Shown: one piece after another, positions 1 to 12,834 of the stretch
Layout: every line of letters starts with the position of its first letter
Position numbering within the stretch: the stretch's first letter is position 1
Assembly (NCBI RefSeq): GCF_023898315.1
Contig: NC_064623.1
Location: forward strand, 21,411,640-21,475,639
DNA length: 64,000 nt
Direction of reading: 5' to 3'
Source: Schistocerca nitens
Taxonomy: Eukaryota; Arthropoda; Insecta; Orthoptera; Acrididae
Program-made: the position numbers and the translations under genes
The notes under the pieces: generated by a model
What the model saw: the letters and a program-made list of their open reading frames with translations, nothing else
Told to the model about the DNA's origin: nothing
The model's database searches: none

Positions 1-2436
1 GATTATAAACCTGTGATTTTAACATGTATGATTATTAATCTGTATAACAGTATTAATTCGTAACTATCCGTTTAACCTGTGTATCTGCCTGTGGCATCGT
101 ACTCCCAAACGAAAAGTCCGATTTCAAGTAGGTTTTTTTTAAAAAAAAAAAAAAAAAAAAAGAAATTTGAAAGCTGGTTTAATCAGGATGGTTCTTAGCT
201 GTGTTCCATGAGTGTCTGTTCAGCCGTTTAAATTTTATCAGCTAAATCAAGGAAAAACGTTTTCCGCCATGCTACGTGATACATAATAATAGCTACAGCA
301 ACTTACGTAGTACCAGATAGTAAATCTCAAAAATATCTAAATAAAAGCCCTCGAGAACATATGCTTATCTTTTACGGTTGACCAACAACGATGACTTTAG
401 CGCCTTGTAGTCGCCCATTTCAGCACCTAAAAAGTGGGAAAAGGGTGATTGCGGCTCAACTGTAAATTATAAACGTACGCTCTATCAGACTCTTGTTCTT
501 TTTCAGGTCTACAAGTTAGTGCTAAATCAAAAGATTTTGCCCCAATAGTTTAGGCTGCCTCTTGCAGGAGAACGTAATGGCAGCCCACTTTCTTTCGACT
601 TGACTTAGAATTATCACCACTGCCTATTACTTATATTGCCTAAATTAGCTAAATATGTACTGTAACATAGTCAATGACTATATGTGTGAATTAAGAAAAA
701 CTCGTAAATCGCACAAGTGAACAAAATACCAAAGAAAAGAAAAATGTCGGAATAATTTCAGGTTGAAACTCTCAAGCACACGTGCGGTAGATACTGCATT
801 GCTAAAATCTTGCAACTGCGGTAACGTTTATGAAAATATGTCTTGTCAGAATGCGCAGATTTCGGCGAGGCAAGATCTCGCGTTGCTATTTAGTGATTCT
901 TCCCAGAAAGTATTTCTGTGAATGTCTACTAGAAAAATACGATGTTTAAAAAGCATGAAATAAAAGTAAATTTAAAAAAGACACAAAAAAGTAACATGTA
1001 TTGCCCCTTTAAGTATAATGTAAGTCTTAATATTTTGATCCAAGCGTCGTCCCGTCGGGTGCCGCTAAGAAAAATAGAATAAGCTACATATAAAATTGAT
1101 AAAATGTGAAACTTAAGTACAAGTCAGTTACCTAGGCAACGTAGGTAAATATGAAAAGAACAGATAATCGTTGAGGTTAAGTCTTAATTTACTTCGAAGA
1201 ATTCGCAATATAGACAACGTCTGCCCGTTCGCGGTTTGATAAAGCTTGAATTGTACACTATCATCGTCCTCTTAAGATAGATTAATGCCTGAAACAAAGT
1301 TCGTACATAATTGTGTAAAATTATGACATAAAATAAATAGGTAACACTTATTTTTAACAATGTTTTGCTAATTAAATTTTATACAATAAGTACCTAATTA
1401 TAACTTCACTAGCTATTTTGAGGTGTGAATGCGGGACACGCAGGACTACAAGAGATAACGCCAAACAGAAGGGGCTCATACCCACCAATAACGAAAGTCT
1501 GCTGTCTTAGAAAGGATAGCTGTTGTTACCTTTTTGTGTTCATATATATTAATTTACTTTGAGGTCTCCCCGGTGCGACGACGCTTGAATGAAAATACTT
1601 ATATTACAGGGGCAATGCATATTTTTTTACTTCTGAGAGACTGGTGTCAGGTCTTTTGAAGCTTTTAATTTATGTTTTATTTATAAACAGCTGGTCGTGC
1701 TCCAGCGTCAGTTTATGTCAATCCACAGAAATAAAATACAATACCGGCTCTTACGCATTGAACAGTTCAGTATTAGACAACTGCATAAACAATCTCCATG
1801 AACCCACTAACACAGTTATCGTTTCGACTTTAATCCTTGTAGCCAGTGCCTTTGCCTAATACCAGCGTATTAATAACTGTTTCAACAAGTGGACCTGAAC
1901 TAGTTGTTTACATAGTGCCATTTTCATTACACAATAGCATTTAGCATATATGTTATGGCCAGTCTAAAATAAAGCTAAACTATGACAGTAACAAGAAATG
2001 TATGCATCATCTATCATTTTAGCGCTAAAAAATGATGATAATATAGCCGAATGACAATACCTGTAGCAAATGTTCCATCAACACAACAGCTACATTTCAC
2101 TTCATGCGTCTGCCCTCCACATAAACATTACGTGCAAGACACTGCGTTTCCCATACACACCGTGCGAGCCGCTAAGGGCGTTGTCCAGCTTCACCTCCCG
2201 TAATCAAACAGAGGCGCTCCAAACCTGCGCCCCTTTCTACAGCGTCCGTCGACAAAACGGTTGCATCCCCTCTCTACACACGCACCAATTTATCGGCCTG
2301 TCGGCCGGCCGACCAACCGATCGACCAACCAACCAGCCAACCAACTTGGTGTCAGCCTATACACTTCCCGACCGACTGCACTCTACGATTTCTGCGCCGC
2401 CCTGCGTTGAGATTTGTTTATCTGAAGTTCATTGCC
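1..2436. other. No gene recognised; AT-rich unique sequence
   Basis: I see no convincing coding sequence here. The longest open frames (for example 1644-1859 and 2070-2444 on the plus strand) resemble no protein family and have no splice-like context. An A-rich tract lies at 128-160 and a CCAA/CCGA-rich low-complexity stretch at 2298-2345. This could be intergenic DNA or intron. Confidence 0.5.
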
Positions 2437-2702
2437 CAGAATGAAATTTTCACGGAGTGTGCGCTGATATGAAACTTCCTGGCAGATTAAAACTGTGTGC
2501 CGGACCGAGAATCGAACTCAGGACATTTGCCTTTCACGGGCAAGTGCTCTACCAACTGAGCCACCTAAGCACAACTCGGGACCTATTCTCACAGCTTTAA
2601 TTCCGCCGGTACCTCGTCTCCTACCTTCCAAACTTCGCAAAAGCTCTCCTGCATACCTTGCAGAACTAGCACTCCTGGAAGAAAGGACTTCTGCCAGAGG
2701 GA
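2437..2702 (-). repeat. tRNA-like dispersed repeat (SINE-like), copy 1
   Basis: The minus strand of about 2512-2568 carries a Pol III-like A box (GCTCAGTTGGTAGAGC) and, downstream, a degenerate B box (GAGTTCGATTC), the layout of a tRNA-derived sequence. The same unit, with the flanking words 'aaacttcctggcagattaaa' and 'gtgcgctgatatgaaac', recurs at 9640-9963, 12829-13095, 49113-49510 and 58800-58920. The anticodon arm is imperfect, so this is a repeat rather than a working tRNA. Its boundaries are approximate. Confidence 0.75.
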
Positions 2703-3089
2703 TTATCTGAAAGATGCTCCGATTACAAATGGAAGCCGAACTGAAGGCATGCATTCTGCAGTGCATTCAGAACTTGACTCATAAGACACTCAGATCTGTT
2801 GTGGAACATGCTATTCCTTGATTTCAACTTGTGTCAAAAAACGGTGGTGGTTGGACTTAGCTTATTAACAGTGCCACAACTGTTGAATGTCAAACATGTG
2901 CGGTCTTGCACATTCCACGCTACCGTTCATTTAATGTGCAACACACACACACACTATAGGCCTCGTATTGTAATTCAGATCAGAAATCAGACCAGTGTCC
3001 TTGCTGTTTGGTCCCCTCCCCTGAATCGACCAACCATCAGAAATCAGGTTAGCAAAGTGCAAGGCAAATGACAATTACAACAATAAGCA

Positions 3090-5215
3090 TAAAGCTGCTT
3101 GGAATGTTGTAAAGACTGAATTGGTGAGAAGTGATGACTCTAATTTTAATATCACACCAGATGAATTCAATGCATATTTTGTTAATGCCTGTAACGTAAG
3201 TTCATCTTTTGCAACTGAATCAAATAACGAATATGAACAGGTCCTAAAAGATGCTATATCTTTTCTACTACATTCTGGACACATTTCTTGTACATGTGGA
3301 TGAAAGAAGTTCTGTTAAGTGATGCCATGAAATCAACTGCAAAATTTAGTAGCTCAAAAGCAGAAGACATTTATGGTTTATCTAATAAAAAAAAAAATAG
3401 GAGAATAATAGCATACCCACTCTGCTTACTTGTAAATTGGATATTTACTAGTGGTTGTTTCACAGTATGTTTACAAATGACAGTGGTCACACCACTACAC
3501 AATAAAGGAGATAAATCATGTCCAAGTAATTATCAACCAATTTCTCTAATACCAATTCTATCAAAAGTAATAGAGCACTACATGGAACTCCAAACCCATA
3601 AGCATCTATCTGCCAACAACGTTATGTGTGATTCTCAATATCAGTTCAGATCTGGCTTATCAACTGTGAAAGCAGTGGAAAATAATATTTCTTTCACTTT
3701 GTCTGCATTCAAATCCAAACTTTCTGTAAATGCCATGCTTGTAGACCTGAGTAAATCTTTTGAATCTGTCAGACAAAGATTTCTATTAGAAAAGGTCTAC
3801 TCTTATGGTTTTAAAGGCCTCTGGTTACATCTTATCTGAGTGAGAGAAGACTAATTGTACATATTAACAAAAACAAATGAGAGACACTTTGTGTAATAAG
3901 ATGTGTTCCACAAGGTTCCATGCTTGAACCCTTGGTTTTAATAATTTAAATAAATTATTTGTCGAATATGATGCCTTGTAAGTTCATAGTATATGCAGGT
4001 AACACCAACTTTGTGTTGCAGTTGATAGAACCTTGGACACACTCAAGCAGAAAACTGCAGAACAACTCAGAATATCCAGTAATTGGTTCAGAGCAAATGA
4101 ATTACAAATCAACCACTCTTAAATTGTAATCATTCTTTTCTGTCTATGCAACAATGGCGGTGGTGCCAGCAACAACTGTAGTGCCTTAGTTAAGATTCTT
4201 GGCATTTATCTTGATCCAAAATTAACTTATGAAACTCGCACTAATAATGTATGCGAAAAGTTAGCCTAAGTAAAGTGTGAAGACTAACTACTACTGAACT
4301 CTTTATTATCTATTACGCCTTTTTCACTGCCACCTCACATATGCAGTGGAGCCAGGGAGCAACTCCCCTAGAGCAAAAAAGAATTTTTATTTGGCAGAAA
4401 AAGGGCATTAGGTGGCAGAAAAGGGCATTAGGTGTGCTGCTGGAGTAAGAGACCTTGTATCGTGTAAAGAATGCTTTAAAGGGCTAAAATTATTGACAGT
4501 TGCATCACTGATTATTCTCAGCTGCTTGGTATCAAGCTTGATATCAAGGAAAACAAAGTCAGCCATAAACTGTGAGACTCTATTACAACCATTACACACA
4601 TCAAAGGCAAATGATGAACACTTTATTTACTAGACTTACAAAAACAAAATAGTTACATATGCATGGCGAATCATTATTTAATATGTTAACACCTACAGAA
4701 CACTGTATGTCACTGAATGTCTTCAGAATTATTACAAAAAAGTGGCTTGAGCAAAAAGCCTCCTGTACGACAGAAGAATTTTAAATACGTCATAAAAATG
4801 ATGTAATCTACTAAAGTTGCTGTATTATATTACCTGAGCTTTTCCGAAAATGTTATTGTCATACTTTCGTTTTATTTTCATAATGCATTTATATGTGATG
4901 ATTAACATATATCAAGCATATCTCACTCATAGTTGTTAAAATATTTTTTTTTTTTTTTTTTTTTTTTTTCAGCATATGTATTGTGTTACGCATACTGTTT
5001 CTCCTTCTGTCATTGTGCATGATGCATTTATATTTAATGATTACTGAATATGTCCACCATAAACCATACGTATTTCTTAAAAATGTTAAAAATATGACTT
5101 CTTATGTAACTATACAATGTATGTAAAATAATGACATCAATTGTATGGAAAATCCTTAAAGATGGACGAATTACATTACATTACATTACATTTTTTTTTA
5201 CAATAAATCAAATCA
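3090..5215 (+). mobile_element. Decayed non-LTR retrotransposon (LINE), reverse transcriptase part
   Basis: The plus strand from about 3121 to 4640 translates, with several frame breaks and stops, into a LINE reverse transcriptase. The 3288-3839 frame holds a PISLIPILSK block, a CDSQYQFR block in the finger region and a VDLSKSFESV motif where VDLxKAFDxV is expected. 'VPQGSM' follows near 3909 and a degraded YADD-like 'YAGN' near 3990. Downstream frames to about 4640 match the C-terminal region. A 20-bp imperfect tandem duplication lies at 4393-4433. The 3' end has ATTAC repeats (5171-5191) and an AATAAATCAAATCAAAT tail near 5202-5218. The 5' end and endonuclease are missing. It is a dead copy, probably of the Jockey/CR1 superfamily. 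Confidence 0.75.
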
Positions 5216-5499
5216 AATTATCTGTAATTTGTAGCTGAATCAATTTATGCCACATGCACATGCTTGCAGTGTCATCCAGTTGGAAATTTTTTATTAAATT
5301 ATTTTTGTTTCTACAATGTTTTCCCTATTTGATAATATTCTGTTCAAATTTGATTTTATTCTGAGCAACAGTTTGTTGTTTACAGAGTTCTGAAACTGGA
5401 ATTTCAGTTACAATCACCCTGTGTATTACAGTAGGAAAAATGTGAGACTAAATCCATACATAACTTTAAGATATAAAGGGTGCAAAATCCAGTGCTCAG

Positions 5500-6110
5500 A
5501 GCTGCCACGTCTGGCAGCTGCAACGGCTCTAATCCAAACGGGTGTGGAGTCTAGCTCAGTTCGGATGACAGGTACAGGTACGTAATTTCAGGCTGCTTCA
5601 TCTCTGTGAGAGAGTTTATCAGTCATAGTGGGCGACAAGTGGTGTGGCACGCCAGTCTCGGGCAACTTGTGACCGGATGTTTCCGGCGGCCGAGAGACAC
5701 AAATGGTACGACAGACAGGACGACGGTCGAGCACCCTGCGTGTCGAGGTACGTGGTCTAGTGCGGTCCTGTCGAAAGGTGACATCGTGAGGACCTCAGAG
5801 GTACGGCACGCCCACCGGTCTGAATATGTCAGAAATGTAATACCTTGTGTCCAAATTAGTGGCTATGTGAAGCAGAGGTAATGGGGTTGTATACGAAATG
5901 GTACCCCGTACAATCACACCAGGTGACGTTCGTCCTCCACAGGTCCTCTTCACAGCAACACGTCCACCGTGGTGCTGTACGCAGAAGTGGCACTCGTCTG
6001 GAAAGATTGGTGCCACTCCGGCACTGTCATTGTAGCGCCACTGTCAGCTTGTGTGTCTTTGCTGCCACAACATTGGAAGCCGTGACAGTGCCCATTGAGG
6101 AGCTACAAAT
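5500..6110 (-). mobile_element. Tc1-like DNA transposon relic
   Basis: The minus-strand frame 6016-5795 reads like the central part of a Tc1 transposase. It has FPDECHFCVQHHGGRVAV, where Tc1 members have FSDESRF followed by a G-V-W segment, then SPGVIVRGTISY, where the family has PGIMVWGAISY, and then RYISDIFRPVGVPYL, matching the RYI-x-x-V-x-x-P-x-x-PF segment. Weaker matches in shifted frames extend to about 5560. The same region of the better-preserved element at 19027-20448 aligns in the same order. No terminal repeats were found, so the ends are rough. The first catalytic Asp survives; the second Asp and the Glu lie in the frame-shifted part. Confidence 0.65.
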
Positions 6111-6674
6111 ATTGTCACACCACCCTGTTCAAAAGATTGAAGCAGATGCACCTCCTCTGTTACAATATAACAGCCCCCACCATTATTACACAGACAAGCT
6201 GATGAAATTGGAATGTCCCAGAATGAAAAGTGGGTATTTCTTTTTTCATTAAATGCCATACTGCTGTGCTGTACTAATATATTTTAAATTTTATACTAAT
6301 ATACTGTGCTCTATATTCATATATACCAATCCATGGGCAGCATTTGAGTTGTTCTTGTATCTAGACTAGCGAACCTGCCAATGCTTCACAATTGATAAAT
6401 ATGTGTAGAAATTGTCTACAAGTCCTAATCTCCTTCCCCCCCCCCCCCTCTTCCGGTCTTTCTCCATCTCCTGCTTCCCCTCTCTCTGTCCATTTGCTCC
6501 CCCTTCCCCCGCTCTCCACCTCCTCTTCCATTATCTCTGACCTCAAGTCTTCTTTATTGTTACTGCAAACGAAACCTCTATTGGGAAATGAAATCACTTA
6601 AAATGAATGTGTTGGGATCATTAACACAAGAGGTACTGTACAGGAGAGACCTGTCCAGCTGCTGGGTCTGTAAG

Positions 6675-8156
6675 GACAGCAGCTTCAGTAACAGTATTTC
6701 TCATAGTTTTAATCTGTGAATGGGTAAGATTGTAAAGTTTCATAAGTTTCAGATTCCATGATCAATAAGCAATAAATACAACATTCCTCTGTGAAAAACA
6801 TCATGAGGCTTCCTACAGCACTCTGATTCTGGTCCTGGGATGTTTCCATACAGCCAATACAGAACAAGCTTCACAATATGACAAACACTAGAGGCTACAT
6901 TGCCTATGCAGAAGTTCAACTAATTATAGTGTCTGCTGGCTAAATTAGAGCAAAGTTCTCAAAACACTTAGCAACTGGTGCATACAAAATAAATAGATGA
7001 TAGTAGTACACAAAACAGTTTATATGTTACTAGAAGGAACATTACTGTGGTTAAGAAACCTCACAATCAGAATAAATAACCAGCCTGCCCGTAAACATCG
7101 ACAAAAATCGAAACTTCCGTGCACGTGAAAAAAATCGCTCGTCAGAATGACACTAACATCCTGGACAAATTGGCATCAGATTGCCAAAGAAACTTTTGAC
7201 TGTCTCTAACTGCAAAAAGAATGTACCACATTGCAATCTTAATTTCTGTTGTAGGCTGCAGGTCAAACATTTGGGCTCACAGAGCATCCACAGAGAAGTG
7301 TACTCCTGTTGCTGACAGGCACCATTGGACTTAGCCAGTAGAGAGAGAGGCGCAAACTTTGGTCCGAAGAGGGTAAACGTGGTGAGATAAAGAAGATACT
7401 AGGCACAAGACCGACACTGTAAAGGGAAATAAAAGCGTGCATTTAAAGAAAGTTGTGAGAAATAAGGGACACGTCAGGGGCAGGGCAGAAACTGGGAGGG
7501 GAACCTACCAGTGCCTTCCTAACATAAAACAAAGATCTATAATGTCATATGTCTCCCTGACCGTGTAAATAATACATTACCTGTCAGGACATGATCCGTA
7601 TCCCAATAGCTTACTGAAAATGTGCCAATGCACCGTAGACATTTGTGAATGTGGAGCAATCCACATCCCAGAAGATATAGTGTGGGTGTCTGCTAACTGA
7701 CAACATGTTATAGACCAAAATTACACACATTCAACTACAACAATCTTCCAGAAGCGGCAAGAACATGAGACTCGGGCAGGAATAGCAGGAATTTCCTGAG
7801 AACCTAAAAGCCATCCCCTGGTCTATAAACCTTAAGTAGTATGACAGCACAACCCTTGCGAATCCACAGTTGTGCCTCAGACTGCCAGGGGCGAACAATC
7901 CTGACAAAATGAGTAAATCAAGTTGTGCTTTTAATATCAAGTACAGTAGCCCAATACTACATAGTGTAATGTTGAATTGTGTATTATAGTCTAGAATTAA
8001 GAATTATAAAGTACAAAATCTGTAATGTGCAGACAGCAGGTTCAGTAACAGTATTTCTCATAGTTTTAATCTGTGAATGGGTTGAATTGTAAAGTTTCAG
8101 ATTCCGTGGTAGTATTCTAATCATAAGTCAATAAGTAATAAATACAACATTCCTCT
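6675..8156. repeat. Pair of ~120-bp direct repeats 1.36 kb apart; possible short LTR element
   Basis: Positions 6675-6790 and 8032-8156 are similar over about 116-125 bp in the same orientation. They share 'cagtatttctcatagtttt', 'aatctgtgaatgggt' and 'aataaatacaacattcctct', which includes a poly(A)-signal-like AATAAA. The second copy has a ~16-bp insertion. The 1.24 kb between them has no coding sequence I recognise. A non-autonomous LTR element would fit (one could place TG at 6669 and CA near the end), but no clear target duplication or primer site was found, so a simple segmental duplication remains possible. Confidence 0.45.
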
Positions 8157-9639
8157 TTCCTCTTAAAACTGGCTGTGATTAGGAAAGCAAAAGACATAAA
8201 ACAGACTGTGACAAGGAAAGCAAAATATTATTAGCCTTTCTGCATCTGCATCTGCATCTACATCTACATTTATACTCTGAAATCACTGTAAAATTCCTGG
8301 CACAACTATTTTTGTTTGAACTTATACATAAGGAGAAAGAACATATGTGGAAGAAGCAATTTGTCCAATGGTATAAATGCCCTGATATCTAAGCTAAAAC
8401 TGACTGTAAGATAGAAACAAAACTACACATTTTCCGCAGCACAGCATTTTTTTCTTGCAGTCAGTTTTAACAGAATAACTGTACAGTTATTTTAAAAAAT
8501 ATATAGATTACATCCGTCTGAATGTTTGAACAATATCGGTAACAATTCAAAACGAAACGGTCAAAAAGTTTTCAAGATTTTTGATAGTAAAGTTTCTCCT
8601 TCATATATTAAATGTATATTTGTATATTTTTTATATTAAAAAGCTACAGACAGCGCCTGTCCTGATCTTTGTTAGAGCATTGTGTACCAATCTGAAATGA
8701 ATTAGTCAAGAACTTTTTGTGATTTTTGCTGACATTTCCCCTTTATGTATTATCTATTTTTTTATTGACCATATATATAAAAAATATGTAGTGCATATCT
8801 GTACAAAAGTTTATGAGATATTGTGAAAATATTTTAAGTAAACTGGTCAAGAAAATTCAAGGTTTTTGCTAAAAACCTTTTTTTAGCAAAAATCTTGTGA
8901 AGTTATTGACCAATCTGCTTCAAATTCTTATATGATACTCTAATAAACGTTCTGAGAGACGTAGGCTACACATCTTTCAAATATAAATGGTATACAAACA
9001 TATATTTCTTTTTAAAAACCAATTGTCTTGTTTAAATTTGTTAGCAAAAAGTTTTTGATTGACTTGCTTCAATTTCTTACACGAATCTCTAATAAACTTT
9101 TGGATGGACATAGACTGTACATTAATCTGTGTCTGCCTGAACATTTATTGGAGTATCATGCAAAAATTTGAAGTTAATTGGCCAAGAATTGTTTGAGATT
9201 TTTGGTAACTATGTTAAATGTTAAGCAGAAGTAGAGATATAGATGAGAGACTAAAAGAAAATAACAAGTAAATAAATAAAATAAAAATGTCCATGTGGAT
9301 ACTTGTCTGGCTACAAACAAGCCCATGTTCAATTTCAAGATACATAATGCGGCTGTGTGAGCCTGTATGGCCAAGTACGCAGCATGTCTGTCCTGTCGGG
9401 TGCTAATTGCCTGGGACCACTGATTTCCTGCATGGAGCTGAGTGTGGCTCTCCTGATGCCTATGCTTTCATATTCACAAACCAGTCATGGGTCAATGCAA
9501 GCAGCAGGATTGTGGAATGGTAAAATCCAGTCTTGATATGCTACAATCATGCTACATTCAAATTTCAACACTTTATGTCCCTATAAACTGTTACTCTGTG
9601 ATGCCATAGATCAAGAAACACTATGGTGAAATGGTTGAT
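8157..9639. repeat. AT-rich region with a LINE 3' tail scrap and a degenerate tandem repeat
   Basis: 8238-8300 reads on the minus strand as a CR1-like LINE 3' end with (GTAGAT/GCAGAT)n, like those at 24252, 40226 and 60350. From about 8500 to 9200 a degenerate unit recurs. The clearest pair is 8919-8989 and 9057-9128, which share 'tctaataaac' preceded by 'ctgcttcaaattctta' and 'ttgcttcaatttctta' respectively; the period is near 138 bp. Weaker units precede it. No gene was recognised. Confidence 0.5.
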
Positions 9640-9963
9640 ACCAGGACTGGAATGAAAATTTCACTCTGCAATGCAGTTTTGCTGTTATGAAGCGTTTTGG
9701 CAGATTAAAACTGTGTGCTGGACCGAGCTCGAACTTGAGACCTTTTCCTTTCACAGGAAAGTTCTCTACTGACTGACCTATCCAAGCACGACTCATGAAT
9801 CATCCTCACAGCTTTAATTCACCTGCACCTCATCTCTTACCTTCCACCTTCACAAAACTCTCCTTAAAAACTTGCAAGGCAAGCACTTCTGGAAGACACA
9901 ACATTGCAGAGACAAGGCTTAGGCACAGCCTGGGGAATGTTTCCAGAATGAAATTTGTCCTCT
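9640..9963 (-). repeat. tRNA-like dispersed repeat, copy 2, left part
   Basis: This is the same repeat family as 2437-2702, with 'ggcagattaaaactgtgtgc' at 9690-9709 and the A/B-box-like region at about 9725-9785 (minus-strand sense). It breaks off at 9963 where the RTE element begins. Sequence from the neighbouring unit of the repeat ('gtgtgctgatatgaaac') resumes at 12829 on the other side of the RTE. Confidence 0.75.
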
Positions 9964-12834
9964 ACAGTGGAATGTCAGATCGCTTAATCGGGCAGGTAGG
10001 TTAGAAAATTTAAAAAGGAAATGGATAGGTTAAACTTAGATATGGTGGGAATTAGTGAAGTTCGGTGGCAAGAGGAACAAGACGTTTGGTCAGGTGAATA
10101 CAGGGTTATAAATACAAAAGCAAATAGGGGTAATGCAGGTGTAGGTTTAATAATGAATAAAAAAAAATAGAAGTACAGGTAAGCTACTACAAACAGCATA
10201 GTGAACACATTATTGTGGCCAAGATATACACAAAGCCCATGCCTACTACAGTAGTACAAGTTTATATGCCAACTAGCTCTGCAGATGATGAAGTAATTGA
10301 TGAAATGTATGATGATATAAAAGAATTTATTCAGGTAGTGAAGGGAGACGAAAATTTAATAGTCATGGGTGACTGGAATTCGTCAGTAGGAAAAGGGAGA
10401 GGAGGGAACATAGTAGGTGAATATGGATTGGGGCTAAGAAATGAAAGAGGAAGCCATCTGGTAGAATTTTGCACAGAGCATAACTTAATCATAGCTAACA
10501 CTTGGTTCAAGAATCATAAAAGAAGGTTGCATACATGGAAGAACCCTGGAGATACTGAAAGGTATCAGATAGATTATATAATGGTAAGACAGAGATTTGG
10601 GAACCAGGTTTTAAATTGTAAGACATTTCCAGGGGCAGATGTGGACTCTGACCACAATCTATTGGTTATGAACTGTAGATTAAAACTGAAGAAACTGCAA
10701 AAAGGTGGGAATTTAAGGAGATGGGACCTGGATAAACTGAAAGAACCAGAGGTTGTAGAGAGTTTCAGGGAGAGCATAAGGGAACAATTGACAGAAATGG
10801 GGGAAAGAAATACAGTAGAAGAAGAATGGGTAGCTTTGAGGGATGAAATAGTGAAGGCAGCAGAGGATCAAATAGGTAAAAAGACGAGGGCTAGTAGAAA
10901 CCCTTCAGTAACAGAAGAAATATTGAATTTAATTGATGAAAGGAGAGAATATAAAAATGCAGTAAATGAAGCAGGCAAAAAGGAATACAAACGTCTCAAA
11001 AATGAGATCGACAGGAAGTGCAAAATGGCTAAGCAGGGATGGCTAGAGGACAAATGTAAGGGTGTAGAGGCTTATCTCACTAGGGGTAAAATAGATACTG
11101 CTTACAGGAAAATTAAAGAGGCCTTTGGAGAAAGGAGAACCACTTGCATGAATATCAAGAGCTTTGATGGAAACCCAGTTCTAAGCAAAGAAGGGAAAGC
11201 AGAAAGGTGGAAGGAGTATATAGAGAGTCTACACAAGTGTGACGTACTTGAGGACAATATTATGGTAATGGAAGAGGATGTAGATGAAGATGAAATGGGA
11301 GATATGATACTGCGTAAAGAGTTTGGCAGAGCACTGAACGACCCGAGTCGAAACAAGGCCCCCGGAGTAGACAACATCGCATTAGAACTACTGACAGCCT
11401 TGGGAGAGCCAGTCCTGACAAAACTCTACCATCTGGTGAGCAAGATGTACGAGACAGGCGAAATACCCTCAGACTTCAAGAAGAATATAATAATTCCAAT
11501 CCCAAAGAAAGCAGGTGTTGACAGGTGTGAAAATTACTGAACTATCAGTTTAATAAGTCACAGCTGCAAAATACTTATGCGAATTCTTTACAGATGAATG
11601 GAAAAACTGATAGAAGCCAACCTCGGGGAATATCAGTTTGGATTCCGTAGAAATGTTGGAACACGTGAGGCAATACTGACCCTACGACTTATCTTAGAAG
11701 AAAGATTAAGGAAAGGCAAACCTACGTTCCTAGCATTTGTTGACTTAGAGAAAGCTTTTGACAACGTTGATTGGAATACTCTCTTTCAAATTCTGAAGGT
11801 GGCAGGGGTGAAATACAGGGAGCGAAAGGCTATTTACAATTTGTACAGAAAGCAGATGGCAGTTATAAGAGTCGAGGGGCATGAAAGGGAAGCAGTGGTT
11901 GGGAAGGGAGTGAGACAGGGTTGTAGCCTATCCCCGATGTTATTCAATCTGTATATTGAGCAAGCAATAAAGGAAACAAAAGAAAAGTTCGGAGTAGGTA
12001 TTAAAATCCACGGAGAAGAAATAAAAACTTTGAGGTTCGCCGATGACATTGTAATTCTGTCAGAGACAGCAAAGGACTTGGAAGAGCAGCTGAACGGAAT
12101 GGACAGTGTCTTGAAAGGACGGTATAAGATGAACATCAACAAAAGCAAAATGAGGATAATAGAATGTAGTCGAATTAAGTCGGGTGATGCTGAGGGAATT
12201 AGATTAGGAAACGAGACACTTAAAGTAGTAAAGGAGTTTTGCTATTTGGGGAGCAAAATAACTGACGATGGTCGAAGTAGAGAGGATATAAAATGTAGAC
12301 TGGCAATGGCAAGGAAAGCGTTTCTGAAGAAGAAAAATTTGTTAACATCAAGTATAGATTTAAATGTGAGGAAGTCGTTTCTGAAAGTATTTGTATGGAG
12401 TGTAGCCATGTATGGAAGTGAAACATGGACGATAAATAGTTTAGACAAGAAGAGAATAGAAGCTTTCGAAATGTGGTGCTACAGAAGAATGCTGAAGATG
12501 AGATGGGTAGATCACATAACTAATTAGGAGGTATTGAATAGAATTGGGGAGAAGAGGAACTTGTGGCACAACTTGACTAGAAGAAGGGATCGGTTGGTAG
12601 GACATGTTCTGAGACATCGAGGGATCACCAATTTAGTATTGGAGGGCAGTGTGGAAGGTAAAAATCATAGAGGGAGACCAAGAGATGAATACACTAAGCA
12701 GATTCAGAAGGATGTAGGCTGCAGTAGGTACTGGGAGATGAAGAAGCTTGCACAGGATAGAGTAGCATGGAGAGCTGCATCAAACTAGTCTCAGGACTGA
12801 AGACCACAAGAACAACTACAACAACAACAGTGGA
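9964..12834 (+). mobile_element. RTE-type LINE, 5'-truncated, inserted in a tRNA-like repeat
   Basis: The element carries an endonuclease-reverse transcriptase reading frame and ends in an ACAACAACAACA-type tail at 12812-12830, as RTE elements often do. The word ACAGTGGA occurs at 9964-9971 and 12827-12834, directly at the two junctions, and is a plausible 8-bp target duplication. Outside it, one and the same tRNA-like repeat continues on both sides. The body starts at about 9972, inside the first conserved endonuclease block. A second, more decayed member of the same family lies at 49518-52180 on the minus strand. Confidence 0.85.
10215..12788 (+). pseudogene. RTE endonuclease-reverse transcriptase ORF with three in-frame stops
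   Basis: One reading frame runs from 10215 to the TAG at 12786 and is broken only by TGA 11538-11540, TGA 11595-11597 and TAG 12525-12527. In order it shows an AP-type endonuclease (LIVMGDWNSSVG near residue 50; DVDSDHNLLVM near residue 145, the catalytic SDH), a linker, and then the reverse transcriptase: APGVDNI, FGFRRN, FVDLEKAFDNVDW, GVRQGCSLSPMLFNLYIE and LRFADDIVIL with the FADD catalytic box. The C-terminal MYGSETWT and RRMLKMRW blocks are typical of the RTE clade. The first endonuclease block lies upstream at 9972-10170 in shifted frames, with indels near 10017 and 10165. The enzyme would nick DNA and reverse-transcribe its own RNA at the target. The few lesions suggest a fairly young but dead copy. 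Confidence 0.85.

Noticed and set aside
1644-1859. A small secreted protein (71 residues, hydrophobic start)
   Set aside because: No homologue recognised, no splice or promoter context; a chance frame in AT-rich DNA is more likely.
2512-2568. A functional tRNA gene on the minus strand
   Set aside because: The anticodon arm is irregular, the acceptor stem is absent, and the block recurs with the same flanks at several places.
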